39,874 nt of DNA. Origin: a virus. Location: IMG/VR virus record IMGVR_UViG_3300030099_002745, positions 15,663-55,536 of that record; one strand, given 5' to 3'. Shown one piece after another: positions 24,139 through 31,569 of this stretch. The translations under genes and the position numbers were made by a program. Under the pieces are notes generated by a model. That model saw only the letters and a program-made list of their open reading frames with translations. It was not told the DNA's origin and did no database searches. Every line of letters starts with the position of its first letter. The stretch's first letter is position 1.

Positions 24139-24989
24139 TATGAAAACCACCTATCTAAAGTCATATTCACAGGTTTTCTTGCGTATCGCTTTAACCTACG
24201 CTTCTCACCTAAACCCAGTAGTCTGCATTCCTCATTGTTACACTTACTCTTAAAATTCTTCTTGACGTTATCATCCTCAATCAAATTCCTGAATAAGTAA
24301 GCATCTCTAGGTTTCAATCCCAATCTTCTTAGAAGTCTAGGAATCTTAGAGTAAGAACCTCTCTTTGGCATCTCCATCTTTCTATGTACCTTACCATCAT
24401 GAGAATATGCCAACAACTCGTAGAAGTAATCACTACTCCATCTTCTCTTAACATTCAAGTCAACGAAAGTTAGTTTGTTTGGATGTACATTGCTACTCAG
24501 CCATGTCATCAGTTGTATATCTGGAGGTCTGTTTAACTTCAGAACTTGAGCCACTTTATCCCTGTTGCTAGATAGGAGATAACTTCTAACTAATGGAAAT
24601 ATATCCTGTTCGTATGCATCCCTATCATCTGAGTTAGGTGCTATTTCTTCTATGTGTTTATCCACTACCTTAGTATAAGCAGTCTTGACTTGACATAGGT
24701 TGAAGATTGCCTTCGGTACGCTTTTCTTGTTGGAAGAAAGCAATACGACCTGACCCCTATATTCTAGCATAGTTCTCTTGATTAGGTCGGTCTTGGGTTT
24801 GAAGTCTACCTCTTCTATTATGATACCTATTTCCTCCGGTATCGAATAGTTATCCTCTATGTCATACTCATTGGCATAGAGGATAAGCGGCGAATCAGAT
24901 ACGAAGGTCATAGCCTTCGTCATCTTTGCATCTCTATCTTTTCCTATTACTATTATTGTTCTATCATTATTCACATTCACTATTGACAT
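24138..24989 (-). CDS. Clamp-loader-like protein without P-loop (candidate RfcL counterpart)
   Basis: A 283-residue protein that I read as a degenerate AAA+ clamp loader subunit. Residues 12-27 (IIVIGKDRDAKMTKAM) sit where Walker A would be but lack GxxxxGK[ST]. IGIIIEEVDF (54-63) mimics Walker B, VVLLSSNKKSVPKAI (81-95) mimics sensor 1 followed by NLC in place of SRC. From ~129, IFPLVRSYLLSSNRDKVAQVL and IQLMTWLSSNVHP resemble the post-ATPase helices of RFC/delta subunits. It lies near rfcS, and no true RfcL is in the window. The T4 gp62 role (non-ATPase partner) is the analogy. C-terminus has CNNEECRLLGLGEKRR. Function is inference. Confidence 0.5.
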   Translation of the reverse strand: MSIVNVNNDRTIIVIGKDRDAKMTKAMTFVSDSPLILYANEYDIEDNYSIPEEIGIIIEEVDFKPKTDLIKRTMLEYRGQVVLLSSNKKSVPKAIFNLCQVKTAYTKVVDKHIEEIAPNSDDRDAYEQDIFPLVRSYLLSSNRDKVAQVLKLNRPPDIQLMTWLSSNVHPNKLTFVDLNVKRRWSSDYFYELLAYSHDGKVHRKMEMPKRGSYSKIPRLLRRLGLKPRDAYLFRNLIEDDNVKKNFKSKCNNEECRLLGLGEKRRLKRYARKPVNMTLDRWFS

Positions 24990-25293
24990 TTTCGTAATCC
25001 ATCTCCATTACATCTACATATTCTGTGTTGCATGCGGGACATTCCACATACATCATATACCATTTTAATCCATCTTCCTCTTTTACTCCGGCATTGAAAC
25101 CGAAATCTCGATTGCCACATTCCCGACACCCTGCTAGTATTCTTTGGTGTACGTAGAATTCCATCTTCTCTGATTCAGCCATTTTCTCTGGAGGAACCTT
25201 GTTGAACGTTATGTTCAAATTGCACACATCACAGATTTGTCCGTGAAGTGAGACATTATGCATATTGCATCTAACACACTTAATTTCCGCCAT
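24967..25293 (-). CDS. Double zinc ribbon protein
   Basis: A 108-residue protein with eight Cys in four CxxC pairs: IKCVRCNMH and GQICDVCNLN (first ribbon), then AGCRECGNRDFGF and VECPACNTEY (second ribbon). Such proteins usually contact DNA, RNA polymerase or other proteins. Start ATG 25293 follows GGAGAG; its 3' end overlaps the next gene by 23 bases. Function unknown. Confidence 0.72.
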   Translation of the reverse strand: MAEIKCVRCNMHNVSLHGQICDVCNLNITFNKVPPEKMAESEKMEFYVHQRILAGCRECGNRDFGFNAGVKEEDGLKWYMMYVECPACNTEYVDVMEMDYENVNSECE

Positions 25294-25711
25294 TCCAACT
25301 CTCCTTTATCTCCACTATCCTATCAAAACCATCGGTAGTGTAGTGTTCTTTGTTTTCGATATAACCAATAACCCTTTCAAATTCTAGCCATTGACCTAGT
25401 ATCTCTTCTGGAAGTTTGCGATACAAGTTAGTGTGACCTACTATAAGAGTGGTCAACATTCTCAGGTTTCTGACCTTAGTTACTTTCAGTATAGGTTTAG
25501 GGTAACTCTTGCTTTCCTTTGGAATCAACTTACTTTCTATGTTCTGTTGATATAGAGTTCGTTGAATTGCTTGTAGTGTTGGTTCATCTGCTCTTATTGA
25601 GGATGAGAGTAGAATCTTGTACCCGAACTTAGTTTGGTCACTTCTGACAATGGTGATTGTGTTGCGACAAGACGCAAACAATATGCCAATCAAACAGTCC
25701 AAGGGTATCAA
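25280..25711 (-). CDS. LAGLIDADG-like domain protein (degenerate), TTG start
   Basis: A 143-residue protein. The segment LIGILFASCRNTITIV then GYKILLSSSIRADEPTLQAIQRTLYQQNIES, followed by YPKPILKVTKVRNLRMLTTLI, follows the alpha-beta-beta-alpha pattern of single-motif LAGLIDADG endonuclease domains. The acidic catalytic motif itself is not recognisable (FASC in place of DADG), so it is probably non-catalytic and DNA-binding. Start is taken as TTG 25711, ten bases after GGAG. The better-placed ATG just upstream runs into a stop after three codons. Confidence 0.5.
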   Translation of the reverse strand: MIPLDCLIGILFASCRNTITIVRSDQTKFGYKILLSSSIRADEPTLQAIQRTLYQQNIESKLIPKESKSYPKPILKVTKVRNLRMLTTLIVGHTNLYRKLPEEILGQWLEFERVIGYIENKEHYTTDGFDRIVEIKESWNGGN

Positions 25712-25746
25712 TTTATCATTACTCCTGACTATGGTACGTCATATAA

Positions 25747-27330
25747 TCATATTGATGATTGAATCATTTCAATCGTATCTACCTCACTAGCGGCTTTATC
25801 ATCTCTAATTCTCATCAGTCTTGGGAACCTCAAACCCACAGAGCCATCTTGGTTTGTCGTGACTGCATCGCAAGTTACCTGCAATACTACTCTGGGTAAG
25901 AAGTGGTATACTGGATTGGTGTAAGCGGCTACAATTTTCTTCAAGGTTACAGTCAATGACATCAATTGCTTCTCAGAAAAGCCAGTGCCAACTGAACCAA
26001 CGGGAACATATCCACCGTTACCATCACTACATGAGATACCATAAGTCCCGAAGACATGCGCTCTCTTACCATCACCATATTCAGCACTGGTTACTACAAC
26101 ATCGAACTCAAACCTCGGTGGTTTGTGTTTCAATAAATTTGAACTACGCTTACCCATATCATAAGGTGCATCTAGATTCTTAATCATGATACCTTCAAAT
26201 CCCTTAGCAATAGCAATGTTGTATCCGGCATCAAGCGAATCTAATGATGTTGCTATGTAGGATTCAGGAACACATTCTGGTAAATCATCTAGTCTTTGTC
26301 TGTATGGTTGGTCAATTATCGTGTTTCCATTGCACATCAACATATCAAACACCACTAACCGAACAGGGCATTCTCTTATTGCTTCCTCTATGTTATTGGA
26401 GTGAACCCTCTTACCCATTCTTTGGTGTTCAACTGGATTGCCCTCTTCATCTACAGGATATATTTCACAATCTAGTATGGTTTTGGAAAGTAGTTTCCCC
26501 ATACTACCGTCTTCGTCTACGAACCCTCCCCACCATGTGTCCATGATATCAAGCACATCTTGGAACCTAGCGTTCTCAATAATTTTTCTTGCTCTATTGA
26601 AAATGATATAGTCTCCTTCCCCGATACAATGAATTAGATATCTGTTACCATCATACTTGATATCAAAGTGCATGTTATGGAACGGAATAGAACCGTTATA
26701 CTTCTTAGCCAACATAGGCTTGATTGGACTACCAATAGTTAGACCTTCTGGTGGTTCTCTCTTATCCTCCAATGCCTCTACAATCTTATGCAGTTCATTG
26801 AACTTAGACCAATTGGCTATCCTATCCTCAAAGTAGTGGTTCTGCAATGCCTTCTTCAAAACACCATTGGAACCTTTACCCAATCCGTTTCTAGGTGTTC
26901 TCAACCAATATCTAACGAACCATTTCAACTCAAGTCCTGACATGGTTCTCAATGCCTCTGAGATGATACGGTATGAATCGCCCTGCATGTTAGAGCAATC
27001 TAGATTCAACAACCTATGAAACTCATTTATGGTCATACCACAATCGGTATCTACAAAGGAACTGTAGTACATTGCCTGTCCCAAGTCTCCCCACTTTCTC
27101 TTAGTGGATGATATATCAGAAGCAACAACATCGAATGCTGATGCTAACCACTTGGTGGCTTTCACTTGTGCGATATTGTTCTGAGGTAACTCCAATGCTA
27201 GAATCTGCACTACTAGTTTCTTCTCATTCTTTTTGAAAGCAGACAATCCCTGATTAACAGTGAACTGTTTCACAGACGGTGATTGTTCCTCAAGAGTCTC
27301 ACACATCCTAGCAAACGTGGTCAATGTCAT
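25747..27330 (-). CDS. lig: ATP-dependent DNA ligase
   Basis: A 527-residue ligase that seals nicks between Okazaki fragments. The N-terminal ~200 residues are the helical DNA-binding domain. The nucleotidyltransferase motifs follow: motif I DIKYDGNR (adenylated K225), motif III ILDCEIYPVD, IIIa VVFDMLMCNG, motif IV FEGIMIKNLD and motif V LLKHKP. The OB domain ends with PRLMRIRDDKAASEVDT, close to archaeal and eukaryotic ligase I. Full length and intact. Start ATG 27330 overlaps the histone-fold gene stop. Confidence 0.95.
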   Translation of the reverse strand: MTLTTFARMCETLEEQSPSVKQFTVNQGLSAFKKNEKKLVVQILALELPQNNIAQVKATKWLASAFDVVASDISSTKRKWGDLGQAMYYSSFVDTDCGMTINEFHRLLNLDCSNMQGDSYRIISEALRTMSGLELKWFVRYWLRTPRNGLGKGSNGVLKKALQNHYFEDRIANWSKFNELHKIVEALEDKREPPEGLTIGSPIKPMLAKKYNGSIPFHNMHFDIKYDGNRYLIHCIGEGDYIIFNRARKIIENARFQDVLDIMDTWWGGFVDEDGSMGKLLSKTILDCEIYPVDEEGNPVEHQRMGKRVHSNNIEEAIRECPVRLVVFDMLMCNGNTIIDQPYRQRLDDLPECVPESYIATSLDSLDAGYNIAIAKGFEGIMIKNLDAPYDMGKRSSNLLKHKPPRFEFDVVVTSAEYGDGKRAHVFGTYGISCSDGNGGYVPVGSVGTGFSEKQLMSLTVTLKKIVAAYTNPVYHFLPRVVLQVTCDAVTTNQDGSVGLRFPRLMRIRDDKAASEVDTIEMIQSSI

Positions 27331-27554
27331 TCTTCTTTGCCTCCTTCCATGTTGACTATAGCGAGTAGAACATGACCATCAGTCACCTTTCTATCATCAC
27401 TTTCCTTGAAAACTTTAGCAGTTTCCTTACAAACTAAAGTAAGCATACCATCTGCATATTTTCTTAGTGCCTCATACGCACTATCGTTTACAAAAGTTCC
27501 AACATCTAATTCATTCTTCAATTTCTTTTTCATTTCTCTTATACTTATTGACAT
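27327..27554 (-). CDS. Histone-fold protein
   Basis: A 75-residue protein. Residues ~20-70 follow the histone fold: a short first helix/strap (DVGTFVNDSAYEALRKYA), a long central helix (DGMLTLVCKETAKVFKESDD), then the RKVTDGHVLLAI strand and helix that correspond to the RKTVxxxDIxxAI block of archaeal histones. The N-terminal ~15 residues are basic (IREMKKKLKNEL) and could be a tail. It may compact or mark viral DNA, or act as a TAF/NF-Y-like subunit of a transcription complex. Start ATG 27554 follows GGAGAG and overlaps the PC4-like gene by 44 bases. Confidence 0.68.
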   Translation of the reverse strand: MSISIREMKKKLKNELDVGTFVNDSAYEALRKYADGMLTLVCKETAKVFKESDDRKVTDGHVLLAIVNMEGGKEE

Positions 27555-27747
27555 TTTCAATTCTCTCCAATGCTTGGATTAGTGTCTCCAATTCTTGATG
27601 GTTAACTCTTATTCCTTTCTTCGTTGGTAGACCATCATTATACCATCGAATATCTATTATTGGAATGTTCCAATACTCACCCGTCTTAATTTGTATTTCC
27701 TGTGTAGCACTACGGGTTATTCTTGCTACAAGTTTTTCGTCTTTCAT
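27511..27747 (-). CDS. PC4/YdbC-like ssDNA-binding transcription cofactor
   Basis: A 78-residue protein with the PC4 core: VARITRSATQEIQIKTGEYW, then IIDIRWYNDGLPTKKGIRV (the vDIRxYy...G...PTkKGI signature), then HQELETLIQALERI (the closing helix). PC4 proteins bind single-stranded DNA and promoter-associated complexes. A Lys-rich C-terminus follows. It is translationally linked to a histone-fold gene, and TFB is in the same operon, so a viral transcription or replication cofactor is likely. ATG 27747 follows a GGGGATGATAGG stretch. Confidence 0.75.
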   Translation of the reverse strand: MKDEKLVARITRSATQEIQIKTGEYWNIPIIDIRWYNDGLPTKKGIRVNHQELETLIQALERIENVNKYKRNEKEIEE

Positions 27748-28139
27748 CCTATCATCCCCTTCTTGAAGTCCTTTATCTCTGAATATGATTTGAAATATCG
27801 TGGTGATTCAAGTTCGTCCACTCTATTTGCAACCCAAATCACACCACCTAGACTACTTACTTTAGTCAATTCATAAGTGCCATAATTCACATCAAACATC
27901 TCTACAGTCTCCACTTCAGGAACCAATCCAAAGTGCTTTGACAGTTCAAACGCTACCTCATTCATGTGTTCAGCAACGTATCTAACTATCAAATGCCTTT
28001 GGATTGGAACCTTTGCATCTACCGTGACCTCAATCTTACCCTTCATCTGACATACGTGACACTTGTTTCCCTCACATATGGGACATGGTATCTTCGCAGG
28101 TAATGGTGCAGGGAAGTTGACAGTCACGGCTTGTTTCAT
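27744..28139 (-). CDS. Hypothetical protein with DnaJ-like Cys motif
   Basis: A 131-residue protein. Near the N-terminus a CPICEGNKCHVCQMKGKI block resembles one half of the DnaJ zinc centre (CxxCxGxG). The remainder looks alpha/beta (RHLIVRYVAEHMNEVAFELS, GGVIWVANRVDELE). No family recognised. Its start follows the upstream stop directly (TGA then ATG). Confidence 0.62.
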   Translation of the reverse strand: MKQAVTVNFPAPLPAKIPCPICEGNKCHVCQMKGKIEVTVDAKVPIQRHLIVRYVAEHMNEVAFELSKHFGLVPEVETVEMFDVNYGTYELTKVSSLGGVIWVANRVDELESPRYFKSYSEIKDFKKGMIG

Positions 28140-28322
28140 TCACTCATCTCCAATTATTTTTTGATATAGAGCATCTATCTCTTCTGAATTTTTAATTCCC
28201 AATATGTGTTCAACAAGTGCATATCTTTTGATAGATGCAGAAGACTTCCATTTTGATGTTTTCTTGCGTTCTTCATCACGGCTAGTCCACCCTCCGAGAT
28301 ATCCAGTACCGGGACCACTCAT
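28140..28322 (-). CDS. Hypothetical small protein (60 aa)
   Basis: A 60-residue basic protein starting at ATG 28322, overlapping the lipoprotein stop (ATGA); a longer in-frame start would lie within that gene. N-terminus MSGPGTGYLGGWTSRDEERK is Gly-rich, then KWKSSASIKRYALVEHILGI and a helical end. No family recognised. Confidence 0.6.
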   Translation of the reverse strand: MSGPGTGYLGGWTSRDEERKKTSKWKSSASIKRYALVEHILGIKNSEEIDALYQKIIGDE

Positions 28323-28705
28323 AGTTCCCACAACCTGTATACAACTGTGCAATTGTAATCATAGCCTTTCAGTTCAATCAGATTCAATGTAACTTCTCCC
28401 ATAGCAGGTGCATGTCCCTGTTGGAAAGATACATTGTTCACCGAGAAGAACGGCTTCATGTCAACAGTCAAGTTGACTGTCTCGTTGTACAGTATCGCAC
28501 TAGCAGAAAATATCTCTACCAACTTGCCATTGTTACCGAATGTGATAACTGGCATCGTACTGTTATTGGTATCCTCGTATGTGAAGTTGTGATACTCCGT
28601 AGTCCAGATTGGGTCATTGCCCTCAACTGGTGGGTCGGGTATCATCTCAGCACAACCTGCTAGTGCAGGACTGATTAGCAATAGAACTAGCAACTCTCTC
28701 TTCAT
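28319..28705 (-). CDS. Secreted lipoprotein with many N-glycosylation sequons
   Basis: A 128-residue exported protein. The N-terminus is a lipoprotein signal: MKRE, then a hydrophobic core LLVLLLISPALAGC ending in lipobox LAGC, so Cys18 would be lipid-modified. The mature part is acidic and beta-rich, with at least six N-x-S/T sequons (NFT, NST, NET, NLT, NVS, NCT), unusually dense. That fits an exposed, glycosylated archaeal cell-surface protein. Viral lipoproteins of this kind often block superinfection, but no specific role is shown. ATG 28705 follows GGAGAG. Confidence 0.7.
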   Translation of the reverse strand: MKRELLVLLLISPALAGCAEMIPDPPVEGNDPIWTTEYHNFTYEDTNNSTMPVITFGNNGKLVEIFSASAILYNETVNLTVDMKPFFSVNNVSFQQGHAPAMGEVTLNLIELKGYDYNCTVVYRLWEL

Positions 28706-29040
28706 GATAGTGACTCTCCTATATCTGAACGTAGTTGCCTTTCCTTCTCCTTACGCTGTAAGGATTCTCTCTTGTATTCCATCAGTTCTTCAATCGTCTT
28801 TTGCATCTCATCTATTTGGTCTTGCATCTTCTGCTCGTTGCTACGCTTGTCAAGATACACATCGCATAGTGCGACTATGCTACTTGCAGATTTGTTGCTA
28901 CCGGGTAGTGATGATTTTGTCCATTGCTTGGCAATCCTTCGTATCTCCGCGAACTGCTCCAACATACGCTTCTCGCACTTCTCAAGATGTGCAATCATAG
29001 CATCCTTGTCACCGCTCATTCCTACTAGGAATCTACTCAT
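28702..29040 (-). CDS. Coiled-coil protein (112 aa)
   Basis: A 112-residue, highly charged helical protein. Two helical blocks (DAMIAHLEKCEKRMLEQFAE and MQDQIDEMQKTIEELMEYKR) with heptad-like spacing suggest a coiled coil around a Ser-rich linker (SSLPGSNKSASS). No family recognised. Start ATG 29040 overlaps the previous gene, and the stop overlaps the lipoprotein start. Confidence 0.65.
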   Translation of the reverse strand: MSRFLVGMSGDKDAMIAHLEKCEKRMLEQFAEIRRIAKQWTKSSLPGSNKSASSIVALCDVYLDKRSNEQKMQDQIDEMQKTIEELMEYKRESLQRKEKERQLRSDIGESLS

Positions 29041-29275
29041 CCTTTTCCAACTCCTTTATTCTAAGTTCCAATTCATCTATCTGAGCCAGTAGTTCGTTGA
29101 CTTTCTCACCTATGTGTTCCTGTACCCATTCATAAGTCACTCCATCATCAACTGCTGACATGTTTTTTTCTATCTCAGACATCTTGTCGTTTATCTCAGT
29201 GAAGGATAACTGTAGGAACTTCTCAACATCCTTGAAGTTGTTGAAGTGTTCCATAGGATTAGGCCAAAGAGTCAT
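29033..29275 (-). CDS. Coiled-coil protein (80 aa)
   Basis: An 80-residue helical protein. Start ATG 29275, seven bases after GGAGG (the in-frame ATG two codons upstream is too close to it). C-terminal heptads are clear (VNELLAQIDELELRIKELEK). Adjacent to another coiled-coil gene at 28702; the two products may pair. Function unknown. Confidence 0.65.
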   Translation of the reverse strand: MTLWPNPMEHFNNFKDVEKFLQLSFTEINDKMSEIEKNMSAVDDGVTYEWVQEHIGEKVNELLAQIDELELRIKELEKDE

Positions 29276-29571
29276 CCCCATACCTCCTTGTTGTGTTTCC
29301 TCATGTCTAGGATATACTTAGAGCAAGTAGGACAGAAGTTCTGAAACACACCCAATGTCTTGAGTTTATGCCAACCCTTATCCTCTAAGGTTCTCGCTAT
29401 CTCTCTACCATTCTGTTGATAGGACTGCCCTAGTTTTAGAGCAATTGTGATTTTTCTCTCACATAGCACCCTTGGTGAGTCCTTGTTTCTTCCCACAGAC
29501 TTTACCATCTTAGGGTATCCGGGGCATTCGCAGGTCAATTGTTGTTTAAATTGTCTTATTTTTTCTTTCAT
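29272..29571 (-). CDS. Small Cys-containing protein downstream of the JAMM gene
   Basis: A 99-residue basic protein with four main Cys (LTCECPGYPK near the N-terminus, RVLCERK mid-protein, FCPTCSKY near the C-terminus), compatible with one zinc site. Helical between them (ITIALKLGQSYQQNGREIAR). ATG 29571 overlaps the JAMM protease stop and has a GGAGGG ribosome-binding site. No family recognised. Its coupling to the JAMM gene makes it a possible partner. Confidence 0.62.
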   Translation of the reverse strand: MKEKIRQFKQQLTCECPGYPKMVKSVGRNKDSPRVLCERKITIALKLGQSYQQNGREIARTLEDKGWHKLKTLGVFQNFCPTCSKYILDMRKHNKEVWG

Positions 29572-30233
29572 AATTCTATTCCCTCCTTTGTCTGCTCGAC
29601 AGGAGTATTGTACATTTCTCGTTCTGGTCTTGGTGTGTTTTTATTCTCGTACCTTTTTCTTTGTTCAGTAATTGATTCTGGGAATTCCAGTGTACCGAAC
29701 TTAACTTGCTTAACGATACGACTCTTGATGTTGTACGCCCAATATTCGTTGTCACCTAATACAATAGCGGATTGCATTACAGGTTCAAAAGCCTTGATTG
29801 TCCTCCAATCTGTGCCACTGAAAAAGGCACTACCAGATGGGTGTGTGTGAATCCATGACTTAATGGGCAGTTTCAACCCAACTGGTGCATCCTTGAAGTC
29901 CACGAAACTAGGTGTTCCTACACTGATGAACAACCTGTCATTTGCTCCTACCACCACTTGTATCTCCCTTGGTTTCTCAAATGCCTGTGTTGACATATGC
30001 CATATCTCAGATAGGAATGTATTCTCAACATAGGTATCCGGGTTGTAGAAATTAGGTGTTATTCCCATTTTCAGTATTGACTCCCAAACTCTCCTAATCC
30101 TATCTTCCCATTCTGGTATCTTAGGATGGGCAATCGCATATGCCTCATCTACTAAGAATTCATCATAGGCATCATCTATTCTCTTTTCATCTCTTTCTGC
30201 ATTTTCAATTTGTTTATCACTCATTCTTCCCAT
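29568..30233 (-). CDS. JAMM/MPN+ metalloprotease
   Basis: A 221-residue protein with the JAB1/MPN/Mov34 zinc protease signature: IHTHPSGSAFFSGTD gives H129-x-H131-x7-S139-x2-D142. The catalytic Glu is expected ~50 residues before; E76 in FLSEIWHM is a candidate. After the motif, AIVLGDNEYWAYNI matches the following strand pair. The N-terminal ~45 residues are an extra charged helical segment. JAMM enzymes cut isopeptide or C-terminal extensions from ubiquitin-like proteins. An E1-like gene lies about 760 bp upstream in the same operon and a Ubl gene at 36255. Start ATG 30233 is eight bases after GGAGG. Confidence 0.85.
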   Translation of the reverse strand: MGRMSDKQIENAERDEKRIDDAYDEFLVDEAYAIAHPKIPEWEDRIRRVWESILKMGITPNFYNPDTYVENTFLSEIWHMSTQAFEKPREIQVVVGANDRLFISVGTPSFVDFKDAPVGLKLPIKSWIHTHPSGSAFFSGTDWRTIKAFEPVMQSAIVLGDNEYWAYNIKSRIVKQVKFGTLEFPESITEQRKRYENKNTPRPEREMYNTPVEQTKEGIEL

Positions 30234-30234
30234 T

Positions 30235-30480
30235 TTATTGTCCTCCCATTTGTATCATCATTACGTCTTGATTATTCTCAAACTCATGGAACGCCTGATG
30301 ACCCGCAATGAATCCTCCTGCGTGTCTCTTAGTTCCTATGAATTCCTCACCACATACTGGACAGTATACTTTCACTATTTCTGCTCGCTTGTACAATCCA
30401 TCTTGGCAAAGCAAGTCAATTATCTCATTGACATCTTCCTCACCTAACTGTTGGTCTTCTCTTATCTCGTCTTCACTCAT
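30235..30480 (-). CDS. C2H2-type zinc finger protein
   Basis: An 81-residue acidic protein starting at ATG 30480, after GGGTGA. An acidic N-terminal half is followed by one C2H2-like finger (YCPVCGEEFIGTKRHAGGF then HQAFHEFE). The protein ends QMGGQ. The two Gly codons are GGA GGA, i.e. they form the ribosome-binding site of the JAMM gene, so the di-glycine need not be functional. Possible DNA-binding regulator. Confidence 0.68.
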   Translation of the reverse strand: MSEDEIREDQQLGEEDVNEIIDLLCQDGLYKRAEIVKVYCPVCGEEFIGTKRHAGGFIAGHQAFHEFENNQDVMMIQMGGQ

Positions 30481-30997
30481 CAAAATCACCCATCAGTGCC
30501 TTTCTCAGTTGTAGTTCCCTGTAGTCTTTTGTTGCTCTTTCCATTTGCCATTCGGCGTACTTCTCTCTCCATTTCGTATCGAAGATATAGTCATGAGCAG
30601 TAATAAACAACTCCATTCTTTTAACTCTATTAAGAGAACCCACTAAACATCTCACTACAGAATGTCTGTCTGCTAGATATCCCGCAAACGGTTCATCACT
30701 AGATAATTGTCTAGCAATATATTCTGGACTCCAGAAATGTGCGTACTTTAGCAGTTGAGCCTCAGTCATATCTGGATATGTTCTCTCAAAGTGTTCAGCC
30801 TCTATGTCTCCTAACTTATCCATTAGCACTTCGTCTTGAGTAATCAAATCCATTACATCCAATGGAGGAAAAACTTTCTCAAAGAGAGAATCCCAATCTG
30901 TCTCTCCGCATATGGAACAGTTCTGCCAACCATCTCTGAAATCTCCGTTCTCATCACAATCAGTGTTCATACTTCCTCTTCCTAATTTGCATTTCAT
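30473..30997 (-). CDS. Hypothetical protein next to the E1-like gene (174 aa)
   Basis: A 174-residue protein with a short N-terminal Cys cluster (MNTDCDENGD, QNCSICGETDW) and a long helical body (LLKYAHFWSPEYIARQL, SVVRCLVGSLNRVKRMEL, KYAEWQMERATKDYRELQ). The body lacks any recognisable E2 fold or His-Pro-Asn signature. Leu/Arg pattern with LSSDEPFAGYLADRH may be HEAT-like. Translationally coupled to the E1-like gene (ATGA), so it may act with it as a substrate or adaptor (inference). Confidence 0.62.
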   Translation of the reverse strand: MKCKLGRGSMNTDCDENGDFRDGWQNCSICGETDWDSLFEKVFPPLDVMDLITQDEVLMDKLGDIEAEHFERTYPDMTEAQLLKYAHFWSPEYIARQLSSDEPFAGYLADRHSVVRCLVGSLNRVKRMELFITAHDYIFDTKWREKYAEWQMERATKDYRELQLRKALMGDFDE

Positions 30998-31569
30998 ATA
31001 TTCATCACCATCTTATCAATAACATCATCGTTGTCGTTGAACCACTTCTGAATCCATTGTGTTGCCGCACCTGCTATTGCTATGTGCATGGCATCAATTC
31101 CTTCTGCTTCTCCTTCCCAATCTGTACCTTGACAAGAGAAGGAACCATCCGGTCCTTCAAGCATCGAATCCATTAGAGTCGGGTCTGTCTTGTAGGATAT
31201 CAATGCCGCATTTCGCCCCTGTGAGCGCAAATCTAGCCACTTGTTTTCTATATCCTCACCATGACCCTCCTTGTACAACAAACGCCTTACTGCAAGGTTA
31301 TCCGCACAACAAACAACTAGGTCATAATTTGCCAGTTGTTCCTTCACTAATACGAAGTATGGTTCTCCTGTAACATTGGACGACTTTCTAACAATCGCAT
31401 CCACTTTCTTATCACCTACATCAATCAGACCGTAGTTCTGATACGTCAGGTTCTTGTTTTCCACAAGGTCATCATCATAGATTGTAATATCATACAACCC
31501 TATTCTATCTAGGAATGAAACTAGGAAACTCCCAATTCCTCCTGCACCAATTATCATTATTTTTCTCAT
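30994..31569 (-). CDS. E1-like ThiF/MoeB-family adenylyltransferase
   Basis: A 191-residue Rossmann-fold protein of the E1/ThiF/MoeB family, which adenylates the C-terminal glycine of ubiquitin-like proteins. Visible: GAGGIGS at 8-14, acidic ITIYDDDLVE (D34 region) after strand 2, NKNLTYQNYGLIDVGDKKVDAI (family: NLNRQ...DVGxxK; the Arg is Tyr here), CCADN at 87-91, and a C-terminal GSFSCQGTD with C146 as candidate catalytic or zinc Cys. Shorter than typical ThiF (~240 aa). ATG 31569 overlaps the TFB stop behind GGTGA. The JAMM protease is three genes downstream. Confidence 0.82.
   Translation of the reverse strand: MRKIMIIGAGGIGSFLVSFLDRIGLYDITIYDDDLVENKNLTYQNYGLIDVGDKKVDAIVRKSSNVTGEPYFVLVKEQLANYDLVVCCADNLAVRRLLYKEGHGEDIENKWLDLRSQGRNAALISYKTDPTLMDSMLEGPDGSFSCQGTDWEGEAEGIDAMHIAIAGAATQWIQKWFNDNDDVIDKMVMNI

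Noticed and set aside
30235-30480. C-terminal MGGQ of the zinc finger protein as a second ubiquitin-like or conjugation tail
   Set aside because: The Gly codons GGA GGA are the ribosome-binding site of the JAMM gene eight bases before its ATG, so the di-glycine has a simpler explanation; the protein also lacks a beta-grasp pattern.
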